From positions 124,001-188,000 of the forward strand of contig NC_044007.1 of assembly GCF_900496995.4 (NCBI RefSeq): a stretch of 64,000 bases of DNA, given 5' to 3'. Made by a program: the position numbers and the translations under genes. Of the stretch, positions 1-12,500 are shown one piece after another; within the stretch, counting starts at the first letter, position 1, and each line of letters opens with the position of its first letter. The stretch is from Aquila chrysaetos chrysaetos (lineage: Eukaryota > Chordata > Aves > Accipitriformes > Accipitridae). The notes under the pieces are model-generated. The model saw only the letters and a list, made by a program, of their open reading frames with translations, searched no databases and was not told the DNA's origin.

Positions 1-174
1 AGATGTGTTCTTAAGCAAGTTTGTAAATTCACATAAATTAAATTTGGGAACTAATTATTTGAATGGAAACTGAGTATGTTTTCAAGCTTCCTACTGCTCC
101 CATACATACTTTTGTCCATGTTTCCATTACTGATACTTTAAAGTCTTCTATTTTTATATTTACTGCTCTTTAGC

Positions 175-470
175 AAATTGGTCTAATTAATTTTCCGGTA
201 ACTCTTCTTCATTCAGTTCTCTAAGTTCTTGAATATCTGTCTCTTTCATCAAACTCAACATTTTCTGCAACATTTGCTGTTTGAACTACATCATCCTCTC
301 ATTTCTCAAACCTTTAAAAATCATGAGTATAGTCCTTCCATAGTGCCTTGCAAGACTCATTCATTGTCTTGCTACCAAGTCTCATGAAACAAGAATGTTT
401 TTCAAGGCAAGTTGCAACTTTTCAAAAATTTGCACACTAATTGTTTGATTTGTCATTTCTTTCAAATAAT
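175..470 (-). pseudogene. Tigger/pogo-like DNA transposase relic
   Basis: Minus-strand reading, with stops and a frameshift, gives MNESCKALWKDYTHDF, then EDDVVQTANVAENVEFDE, then DIQELRELNEEELPEN and a stop. The order (W-K..., a 'hDFxGF' position, then D-[IV]-x-E-L-x-x-x-x-E-E-L) resembles the C-terminal part of Tigger/Jerky-like transposases of the Tc1/mariner superfamily. No terminal inverted repeats were found. It is old and inactive. Confidence 0.45.
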
Positions 471-3285
471 GTGTTTGTCATAAATAAAACATTTTGAAAT
501 TAGCACTCTTGAGTGGCTCTAAAACTGAGGTAGCACAACTTAAATGTTCAGAGGCAAATCACAGAGGGGAGCTGGTTGGCTGTTTGCTGAGAATCAGCCA
601 GGTAATAAGTGCTAGATTATCTGGGTGACTAGAGCAATTCACTAACCAATCTTCTATAACATCCAATCATGGATGTTTCTCATGCCTTCTTATCTGAACA
701 GTGGTGACCAGGTAACGTAAGTAGGGTTAAATGTTTCAGCACCCCCAGGTTTCTTGAGTGGTAAACTAGTAGGGGTTTACATTTGAAATTGCCACATAAA
801 TTACCACATAATATTAAAGTGGGGTGTTTTTTTTTCATGACCTCAGATTCAGGAGCTTGCTTCTCCAGAGCAGTAAAAGCTTTTGATGGTATGTGTTTCT
901 GAGTTGTGTGTCTTCCATTCTGAACATGTTGCAAAGAATAGCCTCTGATACCTCTTTCACCTACTTGGAAAAGCATCTGCAGCCTTGCAATCAACACTTA
1001 CTCATTCCTTCCTAAACTCCATTATAAAGAGATTTGGGTTTTGGTTTTTAATTTTCATAGCCATCCTTGATTGGTTTCAAAAGCTTTGACTGTTGAATAT
1101 TCACCTTATTCTTGAAATGGATATTTATAATTTTTCATTGGGGTTTTTTTGCCAGGTAGGACTGGAACTTAATGCATGGAATTCAGTTTTTTGTGCTCTC
1201 TGAGAGCATTTTTCAGTCAAAGGGTTCCATATGTGGCCAGTTATCTTCAGGGATAGATCATTTGGATTTTACACTTATGTTTCTTAATATGATTTGTTGT
1301 TATGTTATATTGAACTTATGTTACATTCTTTCACATTAAACATGACCAAGGACTGTTGCCATTGCACAGTTCACCAGGCTTTACACTATTTCTGAATTTG
1401 TTTCTCATGATACTAACTTTCATGGGTTTTTATTAGTATTATCTTTTGGCTTGATCACTATTTTGTGATGCGAGTGCTATTTTCAGGGACACTGTATGGT
1501 GAAAAAATACTGCAAAGACAGACCAGTCTCCTAGAAGACACATATGCAATTCAAGCACTCTGTGTTTACCAGCAAGTTCACATTTTAGCCACAGTCCTTT
1601 TTGCACTGTAATTGACATACACAATACATGCTGTCACAGTACCATAGGACACATTCTACTTTAAAAACAACCAACCAAACAAAAAACCACTTTGACATAG
1701 ACCTGGAAGTAGAATTTCATTGCAAACTGAGATAAATTATATAGACAAATATCTGTGACAGAAGAAAATGCAGCAATTAATCAAACACCTGTCTCTCATA
1801 TAGGGGTGCAATAAACTAAAAGAATACAAGATAGTATTTAAACTGCCTCTGATGGGAACTGTTTGATCTGCAAACAGCTGACTAGGCCACTGGCCAGAGA
1901 CTAAGCTAACTTGAACAGGACATGAGACAGTACTGGACATGATGTGAGAAATTGCTGGATCTAACAGATAACAATGTGAGAAGCTGACAAAAGTTGCAAA
2001 TAGCGCTGGGAGGGTGGCTGGATTTCACAGGCAGTTAAGGGAAAATTATGTGAGGAACAGAGGAATGCTGCAGATAACGGGAGTACTGGGGACCTTCTGG
2101 AGTAGAATCTTGCTAGGCTGAAAGTCCTTAGGTCACCGTATCAGTTATACCATATAAACATATGGTAAGTAGGTAACCTTACCAGAAGTACCAGATTTAG
2201 GGATGAATGTAACAAAACTGAGACCAAAGGGGAAGAAGTAATTCAAGGCTGGTTGTTTTTCTGGAAGGAGACCAAAATGAAGAAAAGGAGGGCTAGGCAG
2301 AAAAAGGAATGGTAAAGACATGGTAAAGAGGATCATAAGATATGCAAATAATGTAATCAAGGCCATTCAGGGGTACCCATCAGGCAGCCCTGCCTGGTCA
2401 CTGCAGCCTGGAGCAGGACAATAGACCAAATCTGTTTTTCTGACCACAATGTGTGTCAAACCTGCTTTTGCAATCAGGAAGACTGAGGGAGAGTAGGGAG
2501 TGCATAACTTGGCTAGCAACGGAATACTTGGGATGGATGGCTGGCTCAAGCATTCTGGTACCACCATGTCTGTGCCCATTCCAGGCCTGTTGTTGACATT
2601 AACATCTTCCTAACTTCCTTAGAAAAAAATCTCACTAGGATGACATATCATAGAAATAGTATTTCCAAAACTATTCTGTCACTGAAGTGTAGTGCTTGGT
2701 ATCGTAAATACCAGTGATAGCTACCCATGCCAGACTTTAACAGATGTTTTCATTGAGCATAATGATTCCTTCTGCTTTTTTTGTCTGAGTTTTCCTGAAT
2801 AAACCCAGTGAAAACTTAAATTGTTTCTTTTGGTGAGCATTATCTTGCATTTATATTTGTAAAATTCTGTCTGCCAGCATGCTATTTCATACTCATATTG
2901 GGTTATAGTCCATAGTTCTTCAAGCCATGTTGCCTGCAGAATTCATCTGCCCAAAAAAGGCAGCACTAAAATTACTGTGTGCCTTCTGCCACATCCTGGT
3001 GTGAAGAGAGGGGCAGCTGAAAGAGCAGGAGTGCAATAAGGTTCGTAATTTAGCCTCTTTTTTATGGTTTTGTATGGAATACAGAATTCTAGTTTCTGCA
3101 TAGAGAGATGTAATCAGGAGATAGATGATGTGGTACTGAAGGTGTTGGAGACAAAAGCCATTTGAGTGGACAGTGAGATTGAAGTCATTGTATCAGTATA
3201 TGGTGAGCACTCCCATCAAGCTTGCATCAGGCAGAAAGGTTGCAATAATACTACTAATATAGAGAAGAGACCTCTGAGACGGACC

Positions 3286-3314
<29 letters not shown>
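3286..3314. repeat. Poly(A) run (A29)
   Basis: Twenty-nine consecutive A on the plus strand. No retrocopy is recognised upstream of it. Confidence 0.95.
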
Positions 3315-3317
<3 letters not shown>

Positions 3318-6300
3318 CTGACAGCCTACCTTCCAAGCAATCCCAATAAGGAAGACTTTTTGTGTACCATAGTAGAAGAGGTGGGGGAAAAGATCAATCA
3401 TTTATAACAGTAATTGTTCTATTGTTCTATTAGTGATTTCTTGTATGTATGAAATTTGAAAGATATATGTTCATGTATGAAAGATCTATAGGCTGTTTTG
3501 GAGGCTCCTTCCTATAGCAGTATGTTATCACAGTCTGATGTTTTGCTAGTGCTATCTCAGATAAGATACAGGTACTAAATTACATGAACACTTATTTATA
3601 GACTGCTTTCAGTTCAAAGTGAAATAGGTTGATTTGAACTAATACTTTAATTATAACCTTCTTATACACTTGCGTGGTTTTCATACAAGGTGCAAAATTA
3701 GTTTGTGCTTTGGTTACCATGCTGGCTAAAAAGAAGAGGAAAACTCAAAAGAAGGAGAATGAGGTTGGGGTGAAGGCAGGTGTTGTCTGACTGCAGAAAA
3801 TAAGGAATTGGCCCTTTATAGCAGAGAGGGGGATATATACTTGCTCTTACCAGAAAGGGATGCACCTTTGTGATGCCAGATCTCCATTAGTCAGGAAGGC
3901 TGTTTGGGGCCTGTCACAGACTTTGGTATGGGACACTTTATTTCTGGTTTAGGTGGGTAGTTGATTTTTTTTGTAGACAGACAGTATCTGCTTTTATCCA
4001 CATGCAGTTGGCCACTGATTATTATCCTTTGGAGAAACTGCAGCTTTCCTGTGGTGTCAAGACATGATTTACCAGAACACACTGTATTCAAAAAGCATGG
4101 ACCTGAGGTGCGCAAGCCGAACTATAGCGATGGAGTGGCAGTCCCAGCTATAGCATAATGGAAATGCTGCATACCTGGAGACAACGTGCTGGACTAGATG
4201 AATCTGTAGTTTTAGCTCAGTACCACTTTTGCTGCTGCTACTTGTATTTTTAGTTGACTCTATGTTTACAGATTACATTAGTGACATACATTGTAGATGA
4301 AGTAGTGAAAGATCCTACAGATAGGAGCTCCTTCCCCTAGAGAGTCCATGGTAAATTTTACATAATCCACAATGCTCCTCAAGTATCATCACCATAAACA
4401 ATCTCCTCCTCCTCCTTCTTCTGTGTATCTGGGTGTTTATTACTTATCCTACTTCTTGTCCTAGTCTTTCATGCTGAAACATGCCCTTAACCAGATAGTG
4501 TCACAAACCAGACAGCATCCCGGTCTACATACGTGTGTCACATTAACAAGTTGCTTTTTAGATTCTTTTTTATATGCATTACTGTGTTTTTTATTTAGCT
4601 TGGTGGAGTTCTTTCCCATTGCTGTCTTCCATATTTCAATATCATTTGCTCCCTTCCATTTGCTTTTAACCAGATATGGTGGTCAGCTATGTGGTAGTCT
4701 CCAGTAAAACTACAATGCTCAAAAATCAGTGTTATGTAGAGCATGTTTTACTTCATATGTTGCAAGTTGCATCTAGAGCTATGTTCCAACATGACATTAA
4801 CTTTGCCTCCACAGTCCCAGTAGCATGTCGATTCACTGTTGCTATACGATGCATTTAGCTGCAAGATTATTGCTTGCAAACCTTCTACCTAACCAGTTGT
4901 ACTCTATTCTGTATTTGTGCAGCCTTGAAGATCTTTGCATTGTCCCTATACAGCTGAACTCATTTTTTGTTGTTCCTATTTATAGTAAAATATCCACCCT
5001 AAATAAATTTCCTAAGTTAAGTTAATGAAGACGTAAGAGCATCCTTCCAGCATACCTCAAAACCCAGGGAAGCTATAAAGTTCTGAAAAATATTTTTTGG
5101 TTGTCTTTCTCTGTCTTTACTCCAATAGCAACATCTTACCAGAGATAATTGCATGCTAGCCCTGTGGATAATTTGAGTAGCTATCGTAAATCAGATACTC
5201 TTGCATGAACAGCTTTTCTGGACCTTCATCTAGTAGAGCATTTGGAATTAGGCCCTACTCCCTTGCTTCTCATCAACAGGTTCATCACGGAAGCAGCAAA
5301 GCAGCTGGACAGATTTTCTAATTCTGAAACTCTTCTGAATATGCTTGCTGTTAAGACTTCTGGGCCACCTTCCATCACAGCAATCATCTCTATCCTCCTG
5401 TCCATACCCTAACTGGAAATAGGGCCTGTAACATGGACCCTTCGGGGAAATCTCAATTGCAGATAAATGGGTGTGGATTCCCATCCTGCCCCTGCCCCCT
5501 CCAGTGCATATGCAATGGATGGGTACCTTATATGAGGCTTTCAGGCTTGCATTTTTATGAGGTGTGCTTTTGTCTGAGAATAATTATGCTAATGACCTGC
5601 TTCAATTCTTACAAGGACCCTGATGATGTTTACTTTCCTCTAAAGTGATAACTATTGCGTATGTCCTAATCATGGCTCAGTTGTGTTAGGCGATACATAT
5701 GCATAAAGTAATAAACGTGGCCCAAGAAAACTACAGTCTAAGTGGGGAGAAAAAAGATACATTGAAACAAGATTTTTAAAAATTCCATTTTATAGGAGAA
5801 AACCTGTGCAATATACTGAGTCTGTGTAAGTCTACACTTTAGACTCTTGAACTCTCCAAGCTGAACTAAGACAAGACTGTTCCTGTGGTACCATGTGACA
5901 TGCCAAGGTCCTTTTTCCACCTGTCCCTGCAAGTCAACAGTTGCAAAGGATGGAGAATAAGGCCACGGTCTAGCATGACACTGTCTCCAGAAAAAGGAAT
6001 TCTGCCCTCTTCCCACTGGGGCTGCTTTTCTTTCACTGTGCTGGCACCTCTTGGTGGCCATCCATTGATCCAGACTAAGGAAAACTTGTTTGGGCTACAT
6101 GATATGTGTTAGTTTTTTAATATTTAAACTATGTTTTTAAAAGCTTTAATCATGTAAACAAAATAGCATTATTTTTTTTTTAAGCAGGGCCAAGTAAAGA
6201 AAGCCAAGAGGCTTAAGATCTTGCTGGTGTCACTGTTTCATATTACATCAGCTGGTGAGGGGGGCTCAGGCTGTGCATCGCTTCCAGGCTACTCCTGTAA

Positions 6301-6340
6301 CAGCCACCTACTGACTCATGTGTCCAGGTGTTCCATCATC

Positions 6341-6361
6341 CACACACACACAGACACACAC
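6341..6361. repeat. Short CA dinucleotide run
   Basis: CACACA run with one G interruption, in the 3' flank. Confidence 0.85.
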
Positions 6362-7803
6362 GTGCTCCCCCACACACTCCTGGCAGGTGGTCAAATGGAG
6401 CCAAACCCTTAGGGTTGGTGTTCCATGAGCTCACCCACACCTGTGAAGCAATGGGCCAGAGCAGCAGGCACTGCAGAGCTCAGCAGCAGCAGAAGGAACC
6501 AGTCCTCACTGCCACAGACGACAGCATCACGTCAGGCAGCCTTTACTGACAGAGCCCAGCCACGAAACGCACGGGCACCACAGCACACAGGGACATTTCG
6601 TGCCTCATCAGCCCACTGTATGGATGGAATTAAGAGTCCCCCTGCAGCTAGCATCAGTACTTGTCTTAAAGGCTGTAACACTGAACAGCACGTTACAGCT
6701 CATTTTCTCATTTCTGAATTCACCTCCCTCGTTTGTATGCCATTAAGCAGGATGTTGTTTTTTAAATAGATGTCAGCGATGAACGTGATAACTAAACCAC
6801 TGTATCGAACATGTATTCATCTCACCTGTTTGTCCTCATTTCCCTTCCCGACCACTACAACTTCTCTGGAGCCGAAACCTCTACTCTCCTCCCTGCCCCT
6901 CAAGAGTGAATCTGCTCTTCCTCCCCTTTCAGCATAGATGCCAGTTTTCTATGAAATTTACACAAGTAGCACGTGCTCATCTTGATATTCCTGCAGCTGG
7001 CCTTGATTTAGGTGATCATTAATTTCTGCATCCAAAAGCAGGAAAATCACTAGTATGTTTGCTACACTATAGGGTGATAAGAACCAAAGTGTTGATATAG
7101 AAATTGCAGACTTCACACAGGGCAAACCACATTAACTAAAGTTTCTAAAATGTAAAGTAAACTTTATTATCCTTGAACCACAAAATAGATTTCTTTGGTT
7201 GTACAAATTTCACTAGTTACAGTCTTGATGCGCTAATTTTCCCTCAGAGTCTCTTGGGAGAGAATGGGAGAGAACCCAGAGCCTGGCACCAGGTACCGCA
7301 AAGGGAAAGAAAAAAAGAATCACAAGTTAGTCACCAAAACCAATCCAGGATTGTTTCCGAAATTGCTGTTGTTAAAAAGCAAATGCTAAAATTAGATTTA
7401 AAAAGGAAAAGCTCAAATTGCTGATGATGGAAGCAGCCATAGCTGCAGTGTGAGATTATCAGAGTTCCCCCTTCAAAGCTCTGTAAAATTAAACCATATG
7501 AAGTCAGTTAAAATGATCCACTGGATTTTGGCATGAAGGGAGATTCTCAACTAAAAGAAACTGCATCCAGTTCTTTCATTCAGCAAATATACAAGCAGAA
7601 GTGCCTGTCGCTCCCAAGCCACTTTGAGTCACTGAAAGGCTTAAGGTCCAACTCTGGTCTTACTGCTGGAGGGGTTCAGCAGAGAGCACCAATGTATCAG
7701 GGTAGACAGATCAGATTACTGCCAAGCTCAGATGCCTTTCTCCCTATTAGAGACATTTAAAAAAAAAAAAAAAAAAGAAGAAAAAAAAAAGGAAAAGGGA
7801 TGG

Positions 7804-7809
7804 TTTATT
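7804..7809 (-). promoter_or_regulatory. Candidate poly(A) signal AATAAA
   Basis: Minus-strand AATAAA, with a downstream T-rich stretch (complement of 7760-7799) that could serve as the U-rich element. It is the nearest canonical hexamer after the SCRIB stop. A second AATAAA lies at 7163-7168. Confidence 0.35.
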
Positions 7810-8738
7810 TCAGTAGTCGGCAGCAGAGACTGATGTCAGAGCTATAGGCAGCATCTGTCTCCTCCACATCTGCAGAGCTCACTTGATACAGAATCTGTTC
7901 ACAGCCCTTGTTCCACTCATGGAAACCATGAATCACACCCCTGCTCCTTTTCCATTTTTTTCCTCTTGCATGGGCAAGCATGTATTTTCCTTGTTCTACA
8001 TGGAGAGGGGCCTGAAGCCAACAAGTTGGCAGAAAGTAGAATTGTGTAGTTATTGCAAGGCATAGGCCAGACCCATCCTACTTCATTGTGCTCCCTGCCT
8101 AGCAGGCACTCTTTGAAAGCCCCACGCTGGGCACCCCGGTAATGTCACGTTTCATTTCACCACTAGTGGGCAACATCGTGGCCTCACCCACTAGTATCCT
8201 CCTACCTGTAAGACCCCGTTACTCCTAACCTGACCCCAGCAACGCCACTTCCTACCCTTCCCCATTTCCTGAATCCTAACGCACTATCTTATCTGCTGTT
8301 TACACCTCCTATCTCTGCCACCGTATCCTAATCCCCAACTATTCTGCTCTCTATTGCTGTCACACATGCACACTGCTACACTCTTGCTACAGCTGCTCAG
8401 CTCCTTTCTCATTTCTGCCCCAGGTCACCAATTCAGTCATGGTGCTGACAGAAGACAGATACCTGGCCTCCTCTGACACTCAGTACAGTACAGTGTGCTT
8501 GTAGAGTGGTTCACACTGCACGCACGAGATACACACAGTTATGTGTACATCTAGGTAGGTACCTGTCTCCCAGAACAGCACAAAATACTAGCAGGAGCAG
8601 TTTCCTATGTGGGATAGATTGCTGCGCTCACCACCAGAGGCAAGCGGCACAGAGCTGGCACAGGCTCCTGCTTATTCAGTTGTCTTTGCTTGAGCACATA
8701 GGTGTCAGTGTCAGAGGGAGGCACTTCACTGAAATTCC

Positions 8739-8785
8739 TTTTTTTTTTTTCTTTTTCTTTTTTTTTTTTTTTTTTTTTTTTTTTT
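8739..8785. repeat. T-rich run in probable 3' UTR
   Basis: Nearly pure T on the plus strand with two C interruptions. It is an A-run on the SCRIB transcript. Confidence 0.9.
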
Positions 8786-9349
8786 GCCTCCAAGCTACCC
8801 ATTTCCACATACTCCCAAAAGAAAGTGAGGTGACACAGTGCAGGAGAGTGGAAGGAGATGCTTCTTGGCAAAAGACTGGAAATTAAATAGGAGCAAAGGC
8901 AGGCTGGACCTTCCTTCTAATTCATACCGGAGTAGAAGCTCCCATATTAACCACTAAACAAATCCAAGTTGAGGAAATAACAGCTGGAGCCCAACACACT
9001 CTCACACTCATATGTTCTCCCTGTCCTACCCTTCCCCCACACACAATATTTACAGGCTAACAAGCTGCAGCTGCCCACTGTCACACCCACACCTCCTCTC
9101 AATTGCCATCAATAAGTCTAGTGTTCGTCCCATTTTGTTTAGGACATGCCCCAGTGCATTATTGGGTGAGAAACGAGGGCGGTTCACAGCCTTAAAGGAA
9201 GTTAGTTGGCCACAATGCTCCCTGGGGTGCTCAGTTCCCATCCAGAGTCCAGGAGGCTGCAGTGTGGGCAGTCCAGTGCTGTCCCTGGAGCACAGGAAGC
9301 TCAAAAGCCCTGTGCTGGGCTATTCCATTGCCCAGGTGCACCAGATCTT

Positions 9350-9510
9350 CTACGTAGGGACAGCAGCCTCCAAACTGCGCCTGCTGTGTCGGAGTTTGCG
9401 TTTGCTGCTGTACAGGGCCATTTCTTCAAGTGCTGATGAAGTAGGTGTTGATGAATCACGTGTTACTAACATTTCCTCTTCCTCTGGCTGCCCATCCTGC
9501 TCCTGGGGAA
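9350..9510 (-). CDS. SCRIB: SCRIB exon W24, C-terminus and stop
   Basis: Acceptor gtctacacag|. It encodes (V)[17 protein letters not shown], a Ser/Thr run, [17 protein letters not shown] and the C-terminus SLEAAVPT, followed by TAG at 9350-9352. It mirrors human EDVALCSSRRPVRPGRRG as recalled. The human end GPVPS is not matched exactly. Confidence 0.95.
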
Positions 9511-12500
9511 CTGTGTAGACAAGAAACATAGTTTTAAAGAGAAAGTGCTAGGTTAAGTATATAGCTGATACAGTTAACGTAGACACAAGGGTATACCCAG
9601 GTGCTGAATTTGAGACGGCACTGAAGTCTTAGTGATTTACAGCAATCCTGTGCCCAGGACTTTTAAGTGATCTTTGTTTCAACAGAGTAGCACGCACTAG
9701 CAAGCAGTGTGACCACCAGCATGGTATGCTGTAGCTAACGAGAGGTGAGCGTTTTGGCCTTGCTTAACGTTGAAGTTACACGACTAAGTCCTTTCTGTAA
9801 ATTTAGTCTGTGACTTGGCTCCGTCACCAAAGGAACTCACCAGGAAAGATACTCTGGCAGGGCAGACTCTCAGTTAACTTGGTCTTAGGCCTTTTAGGAT
9901 GTGTTCTGCACCTAAAGTACACTTGCTGTTACAGTGGCTCCTTACCCTCCTGAAAGGACCTAGTAGAGCTTATCTGCTGTGCTTTGACATACACCTGGAA
10001 CATCTGCCCTTTGTGATAATTTGGCTTGAGCAACTACTGTGAGATACTTGTGTAAAAAAAAAAAAAAAAAGAAAAAGTTCCACAAAACCACAGATTTTTC
10101 CCTTCAAGTGCAAACTGGCTCCTGGGAAGCCTCTCTAAAGTCTTTGAACATAGCAGAGAACCTCAAATACAGAAATCTATGAAGATCTATCAGGTCAAAG
10201 GTGCACAGTCTGCTGAGCTGTACCCAGTGGCCCACCCTCTGCTCTGGAACCAGACTCCAAGATGCAATATTCCCCTTGTTACAGTACCGAAGTATGAGTA
10301 GTTGTTATAATTCAGAATCCTTCCTGAACTATTAACCATAGCATTAACCTGTTGTTTGAAAAGGCCTCAGAACCAAATTAACGTAGGTGACAAATCTGAC
10401 ATCTTGAAAGGATACTGGGATTGGCAAGCAGATGACTGACTTCCAAACAAGGCAAATAGGTATAAAAGAAAGGCATGGGCACATGCAGATAAAAATCCAG
10501 ATGGGGGGTGGGATGGGGAAGGAAATCAGTGTGGCTTAGAAGGAAGTCATTCCTTTTAGACCCTCTTAAGACTAAAATTAGCCAAAGGAACCATCAAACA
10601 TGCAAGTTAAGTCATCTCAACACAACATACTGAACTTGTAAAAAATCTTTTGATTGTTCCTCAGCCAAAGCTATTAATGAAAACAAGCTGCCATGGGATA
10701 AGGCAGCACATCCTGTAGTGGGTAAGTAAGTAGTTAAAACACAGAAAAAGTGCAGGAGGATATTACCTGCTATCACAACATAAAGCAGCTATCCATATTA
10801 GGGTCAGTATTTGGTAACTAATGAGAAGGAGTAGAAGTGATAAAGACTGTCTTGAGAGAAACTGCTGATGATACCAAGCTGTATCTCAGGGTAGTGAAAT
10901 GAAACTCAACTACAAAAAAGGTATTAGGATTTTACCAAGTTGACTGGGCAATGACACGGAAGGTGAAATTTACTGCAAATGTGAATAGATTCAAGAAAGA
11001 AATAAAAAACTCTAAAATTAAAGGCCTCTGGCTTAGAAAGTGCTAAAACACAGATTGTTGTAGCCTAGAGTAGTATTCTGGAAGGAATCACTTTATGCTT
11101 TTCTTCTTTTATGCTCTTTTCTTGGCATTCCCAGTGGCTCGCATCAGACACAATATTGGACTAGCCAGAACCTCGTGCTGACTTAGTAAATTTATTTTTA
11201 CACTATTGGATGATGCTTAAACTCAATAAAAGTAATATAATCCCAATTGCATATAAAATGCAACATCCTTAAAATGAGATTATGATTCTGTAGTCATTAG
11301 GGGGAGCTTTCTGAAAACACTGGCACACTTCTCAGCAATACCATTTAACTTTCAAGGATTAGGTATTGGAAAAGATGAGAAAACATACAAAACACCTTCT
11401 GCCACTGCATAAACTCATCATATGCCTACATTTGCAATACTGCATGCAGCCCTGTTCTCCTTCTCTGCCTTAAAAATGGCATAGATGAAATAAAAAAGGT
11501 CCAGAGGGGTGTGGGAACAATTCCCACAAAGAAGAACTAGGATTCTTCAGCCTGGAAGAAAGATAACTGATACAATACTGGTCTACATGAATGGTACAGA
11601 AAGAGTGAATAAGACATAGTTATTCACTGCGTCCCAGAAGACCCAAGGACATTATCAAGAAACAGAATTAAAGTAAACAAAATGCCTCATTATGAAACTC
11701 AATGCCACAAAGCATCATGAAAGATTAAAAAAAAAAATCTAGACGATTTTATAGAGGATCATTCCATTCATGATCTAGATACAATACCTGGCTCAAGACA
11801 TTCCTACTTAACAGGTGATTACAGAAAACCGAGAATATTCATCTATGCAAGCTCATTTTCTCTGTTTCTTACAGTCTTTCTTCAAGAACTCACTTCCAGC
11901 CAAACAGGATACTGGTATATTCTGAACCAGTACAAGCCTCCCTTACTTGCTTCCTATCCCATGAGAGAAATCAGAAAATACTGGAAGAGAGCACAGGCAT
12001 TGCAACTAGTATGAATCCAGAGATTCTAGTTTTGTGACATTTTGGTGGGAAAGAATCTGTAAAATGGAAGTCTGGAAAACAAAAGGGTTGATGCAAGTCT
12101 GTGGAGTAGAGATATGGCTAAAAAGGCTGAACGGGGATAAATTAACAATACAAGAAGGTGAAGAGATCATCTTTCATTCCTATGTGTATATGAGCTGCTG
12201 AGCTGAGTTCTAGACAAAACTAATAATAGAGTAGTGATTAGTCCAGTGTAGGATGGAAAGATACCTTTCCTGTATAAGTTGCTGTAGACACTAGACATCC
12301 CAAGTGGACAAAGACTGTGAGGACAAAAGTAGTTTCTTACACACCATAAGTAGGTATCCAGTAATAAGTGCAATACAAAGTTATCAAGGGTGTATTTCTG
12401 AAACCTGATGGTTGTAAGATTGGAAGGCAAAAGACGCTGGCTCTATGTGATCTGGAAAAGTTATGTCATAAAGCACACACATAGGATGGTTCCACCCTAA

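Larger units (their letters stand above)
1..7803. other. 3' flank of SCRIB, no gene recognised
   Basis: AT-rich non-coding sequence. Apart from a Tigger-like relic (about 175-470), an A29 run and a short CA run, I see no exon with believable splice sites or recognisable protein on either strand. The short open frames here look random. Confidence 0.6.
7780..9349 (-). other. SCRIB: Probable SCRIB 3' UTR
   Basis: No canonical AATAAA is seen on the minus strand between the stop codon and 7809. The first is at 7804-7809, followed by a U-rich tract. The region contains a long A-run on the transcript (T-run on the plus strand at 8739-8785) that could cause internal oligo-dT priming. The true end could be nearer the stop through a non-canonical signal. 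Confidence 0.4.

Noticed and set aside
8605..8886. Frames with poly-Phe or poly-Lys
   Set aside because: Products of the T/A homopolymer run at 8739-8785.
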